Of a stretch of DNA of 64,000 nucleotides, positions 12,646 to 24,850 are shown piece by piece. The DNA is from Canna indica (lineage: Eukaryota > Streptophyta > Magnoliopsida > Zingiberales > Cannaceae). The stretch lies in NCBI GenBank assembly GCA_034359265.1, contig CP136891.1, positions 6,958,501 to 7,022,500 of the forward strand, given 5' to 3'. The notes below the pieces were generated by a model that was not told the origin of the DNA, did no database searches, and saw nothing but the letters and a program-made list of their open reading frames with translations. The number at the start of each line of letters is the position of its first letter. Within the stretch, counting starts at the first letter, position 1. Made by a program: the position numbers and the translations under genes.

Positions 12646-13599
12646 AATATGAAGCAGAAAAAAATATACCCCTTAATTGAAGAGAGAGAGAGAGAGAGAG
12701 AAATTAAATTGAGCATTAAAATGGCACCTGAGAGAGGATGAATGAGTTTAATTCAACGTTGAAGCGCATCATGGAGAGAGAGAAAAATGGGCATTAAATC
12801 AAAGAAAAAAGTGGATTTACCATATATATATATATATATATATATATAAGGCATTAAAGCGAGAGAAAATTAAGTGGGTTTAATTGAGTTTTTTTCTTAA
12901 AAGGATTTAAATGAGCATTAAACTGCACCGGAGAGAGAGAAAGAATGAATTTAATTAATTAAAAGAGAGATAAGAGAGAATATGTAATAAATTATATTAA
13001 AAATTATTAAAAATAAATAAATGTGTACGGACCTATGAGAGAGAGAGGAGGAGGAAAAAGAGTATGTACTAAATATTAGAGAGAGAGAGTTGACAGAGAG
13101 AGGAGAAGAAAGAGAAAAAAATTATTAAAAGAAAGAAAAATAAATCATTGAAAGAGAGAATTAAGAGAGAGAAAGTTATTTTTAAAAATAAAAAATAAAA
13201 AATTCTCAAATTGCCATGTCATGGAGTGACACGTGACAGTTTTATATCTATATAGATATAGAAAAATATTAAAATAATCGTAAAATGATATTTTTAATTT
13301 CCATCGAATGTGTATTAAATATAAAATTCCATCAGAACGACATTAAATATGTATTGATTATAAATTTTCATTAAAAAAATATTAAAAAAAATATAAAATT
13401 TTGGTAACAACCGTGTTAAATACTTATATAATATTAAACGTAGATTTTGGTAACATGCAGTTAAATTCGAATATAAATATAAAGAAATATAGAGAAAAGA
13501 TAAATTTCGATAAAATCATGCAAAAAATCCACAAAAACTAAAAAAAGAGAGAAAATGCCACGTCAGCAAACTTTCATTGAGAAAATACCATGTGGCATA
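12646..13599. other. AG- and TA-microsatellite-rich intergenic DNA
   Basis: An (AG)n run lies at about 12681-12701 and a (TA)n run at about 12823-12847. AG-rich patches continue to about 13170. I see no gene or element boundaries. Confidence 0.7.
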
Positions 13600-14140
13600 T
13601 GCGAATCTTGTTTTTAATTTTATAAATAGATAAATAGATAAGCAATATATCATTTTCGTCTAAACTTTATTCTCTCATTTTTTTGCCATTTTTTCCACTT
13701 AAATTTAGACTAAAATTTTTTATCTCACTTATTTTCTCTATATGCACCTATTTTGATATTTTTAATTTTATATTTATTATTTTTTTGAATAATAATTATA
13801 AATATTTTTTATTTATTGAAGTTTTTTATATTAGTTTTTGGGTTTTAAAATATCATTTTTTTGGGTTTCTTAATTAATGGAAAATAGTATTTCAAAATAA
13901 AAAAAATTATGTAGTTTAGAATGATTTAAATATTTTATTTTTTATTTTTTCATAATGTTATCTTATATTTATATTATATTTAATTTCATCCATAGAAATA
14001 TTATTATTTTTGTACTTTTAAATTTTTCATCATTGAAATATATATAAATTAATTTTTTAATGTATATAATTATTTTTATATTGATTTTGTATTTATGATA
14101 TATCATTTTTCTTTCTTTTTGAAAAAAAATAATTTTTTTG
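13600..14140 (+). repeat. Dispersed repeat, copy B
   Basis: This is the second copy of the repeat at 600-1140, in the same orientation and 13 kb away. It has scattered substitutions and small indels throughout. It is too AT-rich to classify. Confidence 0.6.
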
Positions 14141-14470
14141 AATTTTTTTTATTTTTGAATTAATTATCTATAACTATAAATTTTTAATTCATATATTTTA
14201 TTTTATATTTGCATTATATTTAATGTTTACTCTATCAATTATCTATAGTTTTTCATTTTATTTTTTCTATATATTTTTTTTGTTAAAAACCTATATAGTA
14301 TTATTTATTTTAAATTAATTCTGATTTTTTCCTATTTTTAAATTTATTAGTTTAAATTTTTATTCGGAAATCATTATTTTATAAATATATGCATTTTGAA
14401 GCAAATTAATATCATTATATAAAAAGATTGTTACCATTTTTAGATTTATATCTTATTGATATTTTATTTT

Positions 14471-14473
<3 letters not shown>

Positions 14474-14504
<31 letters not shown>

Positions 14505-14762
14505 AGTGAAATTACACTGACCTCTCCTCTATTTGTCCATGTTACAATCACCTCCCCTGAGTAATCTTTGAGTAATTATTTTAGGGGAGGTCTGTGTAAT
14601 AATTTACAAAACTCGGGGAAGGTTTGTGTAATCTTATTTCGTAATAGGGGAGGTTTGTGTAATCTTTTATAAAACTCAGGGGGGTTATAAGATAAAATTA
14701 CAAATAGAGAGGAGGTCAGTGTAATTTTACTAAACCTCAGGGGAGATCAGTGTAATTTACCC
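14474..14762. mobile_element. Mutator-type MITE with long terminal inverted repeats
   Basis: The 289-bp element begins GGGTAAATTACACTGA and ends with the exact inverse. The inverted similarity continues for about 60 bases per end with few mismatches. A perfect 9-bp target duplication, TATTTTTTA, lies at 14465-14473 and 14763-14771. The 9-bp duplication plus long inverted repeats is the hallmark of Mutator-like elements. It has no coding capacity. Confidence 0.93.
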
Positions 14763-14771
14763 TATTTTTTA

Positions 14772-15999
14772 TGTCACACTAGGTTATAAACTCATTTATA
14801 TGAATTTATATTATTTTAAGCATTAAAAATAATTACTCATCACTAATATAAGATAATTCATCTTTTATCTTTTTAATTATTATTTTTATTTTTAATTTAA
14901 TGATTACTTATAATTATTTTAAATTAAATTATATAAATATACGTGCACACTTTTATAATTTGATAATAATATTGTAACTTATTTTTGAAAATATAGATAT
15001 AAAAATATTTAATTTTAAAATTTTAATTTTAATTATTATGAATATTAAATTATTTTGTTACAAATTTAATTTAATATTAAAATTAAAATTAAGTTATAAT
15101 TAAAGTTTAAAATAATTATTTTTCTAAAAATATAAACAATTTATTTTTAAATTTAAATTTATATAATTTTAAACTAAAATTTTGTTACAAAATGTAAAAA
15201 TATAAAAAAAAATCGATAAAATATTCTATTTATATATAAGAATATATTAAAACACAAATTTCAATTTCATTTTTTTTTAAAAAAATATTAATAATATAGT
15301 ACTTTATTATTGAAAAATCTAGGTATACAATTATTTAATTCTAAATTTTTTATTTAAATTAAGAATATTAAATTGTAGATAAATTTTAAGTTACAATTGA
15401 AATTTTAAATAACCATTTTTTAAAATTATATAAGTTAGATATAAATTTATATTTATATTATAAAATATTAAAAATATGAGAATTTTCTAGATAAACTATT
15501 CTATTTGTATATAAACATATATTAAAATATAACCTTTAATTTCAATTTTTTTATTTTTAAAATTATAAGTTAATCGTCCAAAGCGTGAGTACTACAACTA
15601 GTTTATATATATAGTTAGATACCGTATATGGAATTAATGGTCTCATTACAATTTTAATGAGGTCATAATTGGTTTGAAATAATTTTTTTTGTAATTAATA
15701 ATTCCAACTTTCAAAAAGTTTTAGATTTTAAATTTTGATTGAAATATACCAATATTTGTAACCATATGTTCACTTTTAGAGTTCTTTTTTTTTTTATTAC
15801 CGTCAAAGTCAATTTAAAGAATAGCAATGTTCTAAAATTGGATTTATGTTCAGACAAAGGGTGTGGAAATTTTAAAAATCTAAACTTAATATTCATAATA
15901 CTCATTTTACCCTCAGCAAAAATCTCTAACGCATTAGAGATTTTCGTCGAAAGTTTAATATATATTGAATTTTACTAGTACTTTGAGCCTGTTAGCTGT
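14772..15999. other. AT-rich intergenic DNA
   Basis: Only A/T-rich low-complexity sequence is visible, with stops in all frames. I recognise no gene, RNA or transposon end. Confidence 0.7.
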
Positions 16000-18020
16000 T
16001 GGGATGGTAATAATACTCGTTTAGGCGGGTATCCATGGGTATTTACCCCATTTATGGCTGGTATGAGAGTTATTTTTCTACCCGCGAGGATTTTGTAAAT
16101 AATTTTTTGTACATATTTATTATATAGGACAGGTACGAGTATTATGGTACTCGTACCCACGGGAATCGTTACCCGTGAAAATTAGTAAATTATCATATTA
16201 GCCCTTATACATATACTAAAAGATTTTATCAAAATGTTGAAGTCTTTATGTTTTGAAATTTTATGATGATGTTGTTATCAAAATATTGTATGTTTATCAA
16301 AATGAAGTTATTATACTTGAAATTATTATCAAAATACTTGAAGTGTTATTAAAATATTAAAATTTAATTTTTTAAAGTGTCATGGGTACCTGCTGAATAG
16401 GCATATCTGTCGAATATGTATATAATTAGATTATTATATATATAGTAGAGATATAGTTAATATAAGACATACTTTGCAATTATTCCTCATCATCTAAGTA
16501 ATAGTCTTCGAATTCTTCATCTTCTTCATCTTCTTCATCATCGACGCTAATGAATTTCCGATTCGAATAGGCGAAATTTAGGAAGTACGTTACGCCTAAT
16601 CGAAACTCATTCGTTAAAGCTCCACGATCAAGACGTCGGTACATTCAACTTCGATCGCCCGATATATTTTGTCAAAAAATTGATAATATCTTTAGGTAAT
16701 GTCTTTAGGTGGGATGATCATATTCCATTCGGGATTCATATTATTCATATTGCACTAAGTATTTCTTTTAATCGCTAATTTCATTCTAAATTTCGACAGC
16801 ATCTCCCTACAGTTCTCCGAATACGCATATCATCTGGGCGTGTATCAGAGAACAAGAGAGATGCTGCCGAAATTGCAATACAGATAACTATATTCTCAAA
16901 TTGTCCAATCAGGGATAATTCAAGGGTTGTACATCGTATAAAAGATCATCTACTTCTTTTACACGAACATACAACCCCTGAACGGATATAAGATTTTGCT
17001 AAATCATATCCGACTCGTCGATGCGTATGTGAAACTTATCAACTCGTCGAATGAATGATTATTTTCCAAATATTTTGAGTCAGTTTGAGTCCATAGTGGA
17101 CAATTCCAACAAGAGTCCAAAGTGGACGATTCCGACAGGAGTCCGAAATGGACGATTCCTGCGCGAGTCCGAAGTGGATGATTCCGGCGCGAGTCCACTG
17201 AGGACGACTCCGGACTAATTAATATTTTAACTAATTAATTAATATTAATCTAAAACATTTTAATTAATTTAAATAATTAACATACAATTATTAATCTAAA
17301 AATTAATCTAAATCATAACCATTAATCTAAAAAATAATCTAAACTCTAAAAATTAATCTATTAATTAAACAATTAATTAAACAACTAATTAAAAATTAAA
17401 CAATTAATTGAAAAATCCATAATTAATGGATTTTCGGCGTCGGCGTCCAGTGTCTGAACACTGGACAACGATCCGACCGAAACCCTATATTTAGGGTTTT
17501 GGCCGGATTGAATGGTGAGGAAGGCACGAGGGGCGGCGAGGAGTACCTAGAACAGACGGGGCGAAGGCGACAGTCGAAATCGGCGATCGACGATGGGGCG
17601 GCGGCGTCGGCAGCAGAGGAAGAGGAAGAAAAAGGAGAAATGGGTGGACGCGGGAGCGTGCCCTATATAAACTTATCAGCAACGGCTCACTTAATCGTTA
17701 GAACGTCGTTGTTGAGAAGTTAATCATCAGCAACGACTCACATGTTCGTTAGAAAGTCTTTGCTAAGGTAATTAATATCTGCAACGACTCACATGTTCGT
17801 TAGAAAATCATTGCAGATATGACATATCTACAACGACTTGAGCGACCGTTGCTGAATAACCAATTTCTAGTAGTGCCCGTGGATATTCACCCCTCTCTGT
17901 GGGTAATTAAATGGGTACCCATTTAAGATACCCAGCGGTGAATAAACAGGTAGCGGGTACCCGTTTATTTCGGGAGACGAGTAGCGAGTAGACACACTTC
18001 GTACTCATCCCATCCCCTTG
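16000..18020. mobile_element. Unclassified repeat with GGGTACCC motifs, interrupted by a CACTA remnant
   Basis: Left part 16000-16400 and right part 17876-18020 share GGGTACCC / CCCGTGGA-type motifs. The outer ends look inverted: GGGATGGTAATAATACTCG at the left against CGTACTCATCCCATCCCC at the right. Between them lies the CACTA derivative 16401-17875. I infer one older element split by an insertion. I found no convincing target duplication and cannot name the superfamily. Confidence 0.35.
16401..17875 (-). mobile_element. Deleted, inverted relative of CACTA-2
   Basis: The right end TTTCTAGTAGTG (17864-17875) equals the CACTA-2 terminus, and TCAGCAACG-type subterminal repeats precede it. Read in reverse, it follows CACTA-2 closely: promoter and leader (17491-17690), 26-bp-type tandem repeats (17090-17215), leader hairpin (about 16785-16897), the first TNP2 codons (16545-16650), then a jump near 16544 to the acidic TNP2 C-terminus and the ATG region of the second gene (16401-16540). 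About 3.3 kb of the transposase is missing. The opposite terminus is absent, so the copy is immobile. Confidence 0.8.
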
Positions 18021-19031
18021 ATATTCCTATTCGGCTGTATTAGGCCTAGAAGTGCGCACACACATAAATAAGACTAAAGTCAAGCCAAACGGCTTAATTC
18101 AAGAGTTCCACCCGACTATACAAGGGTACTCACGTCCTTATTAATTACGAGATGTTTATCATTCGATCACGAGTCCAACATCTTCGGGATCAAGCTCGAT
18201 CGATTCTGAGCAATATTCTCACAAAATTACCGAGCGATATTATCGCTAAAAGTCTCTCATCGTGCATTATACAAAGACATAATACTTTTAACCAAATGTA
18301 GACACAATATAAGACATCATCCTGCATTAATAAACAATATTTAAAAGTATTCTATTACAAAACTCCAACTATTTCTATTACCCAAATGTGTTCTCTAATT
18401 TTCCAACTGAAAGTTACCTTCAAAATTAATATAGTTTTTTATAATCGAATAAGTTTTTACAATATTTGTTTTACGAAAAACAAAGATAATTTTTGTTATC
18501 CAAACATTTTTTTTTTAAAAAAAATCGAAAATATGATATCAAAATTCGAAATCTCATTTTTTTTTAAAAGCATGTTGTTGAGGAGAAATAAATGGAGTCA
18601 TCCATGTTTCAATGTTTGGCTTATGCTGAGCTAGGGCATGGAGTTTTAAATTAGTATAAATTGCAACTGATAATATTGACCATTTCATACATTTTACTGG
18701 ACTACTGATAATTTATTAAATTACTGATAACTTCAGTTGGTAAAATTTTATTGGACTATTGATAATTTATTGACCATTTCATACATTTGATAATGTCTCC
18801 TACTTCTTTGTTACTTGGATTATCTAATAAAGTAGCTTTATGGAGAGAAGAGTGTTGATGCAAATGTAATGGAATGTTTTCAAAATTTAAGTTTGAATAA
18901 AATGAAATCAAGAGAGAAAAATGCATCTATTTACTTGATCGAGGAGGGAAGTATGATTATGGTCCAATGCTTCCTTCATCCGAAAAATGAGTAGGTGGTG
19001 ACCTTTCTCTTTGGTTGTTTTTTTAAAATAA
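18021..19031. other. Intergenic DNA with one dispersed repeat
   Basis: 18021-18310 is more balanced in composition than its surroundings and might be an old retroelement fragment, but I recognise nothing in it. 18330-18645 is a repeat shared with 38435-38697. The remainder to 19031 is AT-rich and unremarkable. Confidence 0.6.
18330..18645 (+). repeat. Dispersed repeat shared with 38435-38697
   Basis: The shared core includes CAACTGAAAGTTACCTTCAA, TTTTTTATAATCGAATAAG and AAAAGCATGTTGTTGAGGA, and ends GCTGAGCTAGGGCATGG. Both copies point the same way and differ by small indels. No coding capacity or terminal repeats are seen. Confidence 0.75.
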
Positions 19032-19040
19032 TAATAATAA

Positions 19041-20031
19041 TGGAAAATGATCAATTTTATCTTCAAAGTATTGAAAAGGGTGCAATTTTACCCCTTAAAT
19101 ATATTTTGGATCAAAATTACTTTTACAATTATAAATTTGGATCAATTTTATCTTTTTTTCTAACAGAAGTCCACGTCGACAAACGATGACAGGCATGATA
19201 AGTAAAACTCATATACATCATATGTCACGGTGAAAAACACCACATGTAATATACACATCACAAGTGAAACTTTAATTATTATTATTTTATTAATTAATAT
19301 GGTGTTGGACATGTAATATATGTTTTTCTAAATTAGTTTATATTTTGTTGGCCATTAGTAGCTTGTTAGTTAGACGTATAGGCAAATTATATTGTCTAAT
19401 AATTATGAGTTCGATTTTTTAGTTGTAACACTCTATGTAGCGAGTAGGTCAGTTCAGTAAAAATGAATACTAATACTAACATCTTTTCAAATTATAGGTT
19501 AGTTGTAGCATTTTATGGGGCGAAAGAGAGGATAATATAGTATAAGAAATACAAAAAGCTTATCTTTCCAAATTATATATCCCAAAATATAATACATTTG
19601 AACTAACATCTTTAGCTAAATTTCAATACTTTACATACAAAAAAATATTAATTAAAGTTTAAGTTATCTTAAATATAATTTCTCTAACGAAAATGGGTCA
19701 AATTTATCCTTGAAGTATTAAACATGTGCAAATTTACCCCTAATATATTAAAAATATATAAATTTACCTCTGAAATATTGAAAAAGTATAAATTTGCCCC
19801 TGAAATATTTTTTGGGCCAATATTATCATTGAACGTACATAATATATCATATGATGTGTATGAGTTTCACTTGCCACATCAGCCATCGTTTGTTGACATG
19901 GACTTCTGTTGGAAAGAATGATAAAATTGATCTAATTTTGTAATGATAAAAATAATTTGGATCCAAAATATATTTAAGGTGTAAAATTACACCATTTTCA
20001 ATACTTGAAGAGCAAAATTGATCCTTTCCCT
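19041..20031. mobile_element. Foldback, probably Mutator-like, non-autonomous element
   Basis: About 195 bases at the left (19041-19235) recur inverted at the right (about 19835-20031). Shared text includes ACAGAAGTCCA, AAATATATTTTGGATC and CAAACGATG. The sequence TAATAATAA flanks both ends (19032-19040 and 20032-20040), as expected for a 9-bp Mutator duplication. The flank is a TAA microsatellite, so that match is weaker evidence than it looks. A related module repeats at 19690-19800. No gene is present. Confidence 0.65.
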
Positions 20032-20040
20032 TAATAATAA

Positions 20041-20643
20041 TAAAGTAGCTTTATTTCTTGCTATACTTGCAATTTTATCGGTTTTATTTTGTTCGGTCTG
20101 CCCTTTCAATTTTTTACTTTTTAATTGATATATTATTATCAACTTATAAAGCATTTATTGGGCCAAATGGACCAGTAAGATGTTTTTTTAGCATTATAAA
20201 GTAATTATTGGTTTCTATTGTGTTACTATCTTTTATTGTGGTGAATTAGTCTAAAATTTTATTGGGCTTAATTCGGTTGGTAACATATTTTTATTTTTTT
20301 AAAAAAGACCAATTGAGTCAAAATTAGACCAATTCATTTAAATCTATTTTTATTTGAAAAATAATTTGTATTTTGATTGGTTGGGCCGATAAAACCAATA
20401 AAATGCTAAATGAATGGTCCCAAAAGTCACAAATGTGTTAGTGATTTCATTCCCAAGGTATGAGCTGCAGCATGCATGACTTCATACTTAATTTATTTTC
20501 AATGCATGACTTCATACTTAATACATGTTTACTTTGTTTGTATATACACTCATTTGTCAATATAAAGATGAAAAATTGCATGAGATAATTTATCTCAACT
20601 TTTACTTTCTCTTGACAAATTTTTTTATGTACGTGTTATCATT
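20041..20643. other. AT-rich intergenic DNA
   Basis: No gene is visible. The phrase ATGCATGACTTCATACTTAA occurs twice, at about 20473 and 20503. Confidence 0.65.
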
Positions 20644-20693
20644 TATTCAAGTTAGTTATATTGGATATTTTAGCACTTATCTAATTTGAGTTG

Positions 20694-20730
<37 letters not shown>

Positions 20731-21319
20731 TCAAGTTAATTGTATTAGATATTTTAGCACTTATCTAACTTTAGTTGCATTATATTTTTTTTACTAATTT
20801 GTTATAATGTGATGACAATCTGAAATATGGCGGACGCAAAGAAAGATCTGAAAGAGGTTTTTTCAAAAAAATAAATGCAAAAAATGATTCCATGTGTATT
20901 TTGTTTCTTGGAGTTTGACGAATCTACCATTTATTATGAAGCAAATTTATTACATCATAATTATTAATTCCACGAAACTAGTTTAATGAATTTTATTTGG
21001 AGTTTTATGAGATTGATGATTATGACGTAATAAGTTTGCTTCATTATATACAATAGATTCATCAAACTCCTGAAAATAAAATAAGCATGGAATTATTTTT
21101 TGCATCTATTTTCTTGAAAAAATTCTTTCAAAATCTTTATTTAATTGCCCCTACCATACTTCAGATTGTCATCACATTAGAACAAATTAGTAAAAAATAT
21201 AATGCAACTAAAGTTAGTAAGTGCTAAAATATCTAATATAATTAACTTGAATAAATAATAATAATAATGCAACTCAAATTAGATAAGTGCTAAAATATCC
21301 AATATAACTAACTTGAATT
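20644..21319. repeat. Large imperfect palindrome (foldback element)
   Basis: Two arms of about 330-340 bases are inverted copies around a centre near 20985. Paired text includes ATTCAAGTTAGTTATATTGG, AATGTGATGACAATCTGAA and GGAGTTTGA(C/T)GAATCTA. Each arm itself holds two tandem copies of a unit of about 90 bases ending in GTTGCATTAT. In the left arm the two are joined by a TTA microsatellite. The whole could fold into a long hairpin RNA if transcribed. No target duplication was evident. Confidence 0.75.
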
Positions 21320-22815
21320 AATAAGTAGATATAAGAAAACGTGTAAGAATTATAAATTGAGTTTCAATAAAGTCGATGACATAACACAAATAAATATTTT
21401 AATAGACATTTGGTGCCTTTTAAGTTCGAAGTTAAAATCTTTTATTTGAAGCATCATCCTTCCAAAATTTTCTGTTATGAGGGCAACATTTTAACCTCCA
21501 ACAAAATCATTCAAATGCGCATATTTGTGCTTGATAATCAATTTTTCAGGTATCTTCTACAATCTGGACAGTGCAATTTTTATCGACAGACTGCCGTAGA
21601 GGTTGCACTCGAATGTGAAATGAAGATGATCATTATCATGAAGGACCAATATATGATCACTGATGATGAAGAAAACATAAACGAAAAAAATGAAAAATGA
21701 ATCACAATTATATAAAGACTAGCTGATAATTTTTTTAAATATTTAAATATTTAATAATTTATAAATATAATTAAATTAAAATTTAATAAATTTAGACTAC
21801 GAAAATATAACCAAACAATTAACCAATTAATATATATTTTTTAAAGGAATACAAATGGATATTTATAAAAGTATTTAGCTAGGCACAATTTATACTAATT
21901 ACATCTCTATATTTTATAATTTTAAAAGTGTACATTTTTTAAAATTAGTTTTGATTAAATTATAAATAGATCAATTTTTAAAAAAATTAAGTTATTTAAA
22001 ATTTGAGTTTGAGTCAATTAAATATAAATTGATTTAATTAATTTGTAAATTTAAGATAATAGTTTGAGTTGAAAATAATTATTTTTATATCTATTTTTAA
22101 AAATTAGATATAGTTTGATTTATTTTTAAATTAATTAGTTTTATAAAAAAATATTTATAATTACAAAATTGCTATTGTATTTTGATAACGAAACTGACAG
22201 TCTCGAAACCATAAAAAATAATATTCATGTGTTTTCATTTTTATTATGAAAACTAGTTTCGTTTTCATTCTGATTTTGATTCAATTTCATGAAAACGCTG
22301 AACCAAATATATTTTCGTAAGCAGATTTAATTTAAGTGAAATTAAAATCATGAAAACATATTTGATTTCGCTAACCAAACAGGCCCTAAAAGGCTGGCTT
22401 ACTGCTTGTGATGGATTTAATTTTTAGCACGTTTAGAGGGTGATCGGGGCGAAGAGATAGTCTATAATTTTTTTTAGATAAAATTATTTTATTATTTTTA
22501 ATTAAAAAATAGTTTTATAGACTTTGAGCAAAAGTCTATTATAATTTTATAATTTTAAAAAATAATTTTAGTTAATAAAATATTTGTTTAAAATATAACA
22601 GATGTGTTGTGGTTCAAAAAAATATTTTTTATCAAAATATTTTATAATTTTTAATTTAAATTTAATTTTATAAACTTTGTGCAAAAATCTCTAATAAATT
22701 AGAAAGTTTAAAAATATATATTTTTTTAGACTCTAATATTTTATTTTTATTATAAAAATATTTTATAAATTAAAATTATATTATATATATATATATATAT
22801 ATATTTTAACCAAGT
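21320..22815. other. AT-rich intergenic DNA
   Basis: A 96-codon open frame at 21410-21700 looks like chance or relic coding and has no recognisable domain. A (TA)n run lies at about 22789-22803. Nothing else is identifiable. Confidence 0.6.
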
Positions 22816-23166
22816 TAGCTCACAACAAGAAAATCTCGAAATAATGACGTTTGAAGAAGCGTTGAAATGTCTAAGGGCGGATAGGAACAAAAGTTTATAA
22901 ATATCGATGTCTAATATAGACGTCGATATGTAAAAAGTAAATATTTTGACGCTGCCGAAAAAATGGTATTTTTTTCGTCGAAATGGCAGCGTCGAAACGC
23001 TGGCGTCGAAATATTTCGACGCCAGAGTTTCGACGGAAAGGCGTCAAAATGTTTTGACGTCGCGCGGTCGTCGAAGCATCGCCTCACGGGTTGAAAATTT
23101 CAACCCGTGAGCGTACGAATCGTATAGTATGCAGCTGAAATTTCTTTCCAACTACAGAACCGTACG

Positions 23167-23169
<3 letters not shown>

Positions 23170-23240
<71 letters not shown>
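23170..23240. repeat. (TA)n microsatellite
   Basis: About 70 bases of uninterrupted TA lie in the 5' region of CACTA-1. Confidence 0.95.
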
Positions 23241-23242
<2 letters not shown>

Positions 23243-23840
23243 GCTGCTGCTATAAATTTTTTTTAATTTTTTAATAATAAATTTCGTATATACCCTCTCA
23301 TCTTTATTTTTCTCTCCGATTTTTTCTTCCTCCCGCCTATTTCTTCTCTCTCGTTTTTTCTTCCTCCCGCCGACTTCCTCCTCTCATCTCGTCGAACCAG
23401 CAGCCGACCGAGATCTTGCTCTCGTTTCGTCAAACCTGCAGCCGATTTATTCCTCTCATTTCGTCAAACCAGCCGGCAGTCGAAGAAATCAATTTTTTTT
23501 CAATCCGACAGTGAAATCAAAATTTTTCCCGGAGGATGAAATTAATCAAATTACTTCCCTTCTCGTTCTTTTTCTCCGGTGAAACAAACTCAAGTTAGTA
23601 TAAATTTTTAATTCTTATATCAAGTGTTTCATGTTATGCTTTAGATTTCTTTTACCTGAATAATACATCATGATATTTGTTCTTTTGATCTATCGTGTTA
23701 TGTAATGTTACTTTTTTAAATCTATTTTACATGAATAACACTTCATGATATTTATTCTTTTAATTTATCATGTTACTTTATGTTATGCTATTACGCTCTC
23801 TTTACATTATTTTCATGTCTATATTATTATAACTGTTAAT

Positions 23841-23867
23841 ATAATTATTATTATTACTGAATTATTA

Positions 23868-23927
<60 letters not shown>

Positions 23928-24118
23928 TAATTATTATTATATAAATACCATATTATTATTATTATTATTACTATATCATTTATTATTATTATTATTATTA
24001 TTATAACTGAATTAATATTATTATTATTAATACTATATTATTATTATTATTTAATTATTATTACTAATTAATAATATTATTATAAATACTATATTATTAT
24101 TATTATTATTATTATTTA

Positions 24119-24153
<35 letters not shown>

Positions 24154-24181
24154 TGAATTAATAATATTATTATAAATACTA

Positions 24182-24218
<37 letters not shown>

Positions 24219-24240
24219 TATTGAATTATTATTATTATTT
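23841..24240. repeat. (ATT)n microsatellite block
   Basis: Long runs of ATT/TTA with interruptions such as ACTGAATTAATAATATTATA fill this part of the CACTA-1 leader, probably an intron. An isoleucine-only open frame through it is meaningless. Confidence 0.9.
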
Positions 24241-24580
24241 AAACTTATATTAGAGTATAATTAATTAGAATAATTAAATTTAGAATTCATTAAACTTGTC
24301 TTGATTTTAACTTCTTGCTCCAAATAATGAACTTTTTATTTATTTAAATTTCTCAATTTGATATTTTTATAATTTTATGCCAAGAGCTTAGACCCGTTCA
24401 AGAAATATTTATTGATTTTATAAATTTTGTTGATAAAATTTAATTGTAATATTAAGTTGAATACTTATTTCGATATGGAGGAATGCGTATTCTACTTAAT
24501 ATTTTACTAAACAATATCAACAAAATTTATATTTTTTAAATAATAAATCTCGAATTGTCCCTTATTGGACAGTTTAGTAA

Positions 24581-24770
24581 CACAATTATTAATATCGCAA
24601 ATTTAATTTCATTCGATCACACATGTCAATGAAATGTCGGTTGCATCTCTTTTGTTCTCCGGTACGCTTCAGAAGTTTTGCGTACTTGGAGAACTAAAAA
24701 GAGATGCTGCCAAAATTTTCAGTGACTTGTTGTGATTAAATGAGATTGTAGGTGCGATATTAATAATGTG
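24581..24770. repeat. Leader hairpin of CACTA-1
   Basis: Arms at about 24581-24667 and 24680-24770 are inverted copies around a loop of about 12 bases. The inner core reads TTGTTCTCCGGTACGC against GCGTACTTGGAGAAC, followed by GAGATGCTGCC. The hairpin ends about 80 bases before the transposase ATG. The same structure with the same core occurs in CACTA-2 at 31461-31651. Confidence 0.8.
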
Positions 24771-24850
24771 TTGCTGAATGGGATAGGACCAATCCACCTA
24801 TATGACTATACCCTTTATAGTAACATTGAAGTTCAATTTTGAAGTCAAAG

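Noticed and set aside
17491..17723. Overlapping open frames on both strands
   Set aside because: They are the inverted leader of CACTA-2 in the derivative, not genes.
21410..21700. 96-codon open frame
   Set aside because: No known domain, AT-rich surroundings and no exon-like partner. Left as possible relic only.
23745..23930. Open frame ending in a long isoleucine run
   Set aside because: It is translation of the ATT microsatellite.
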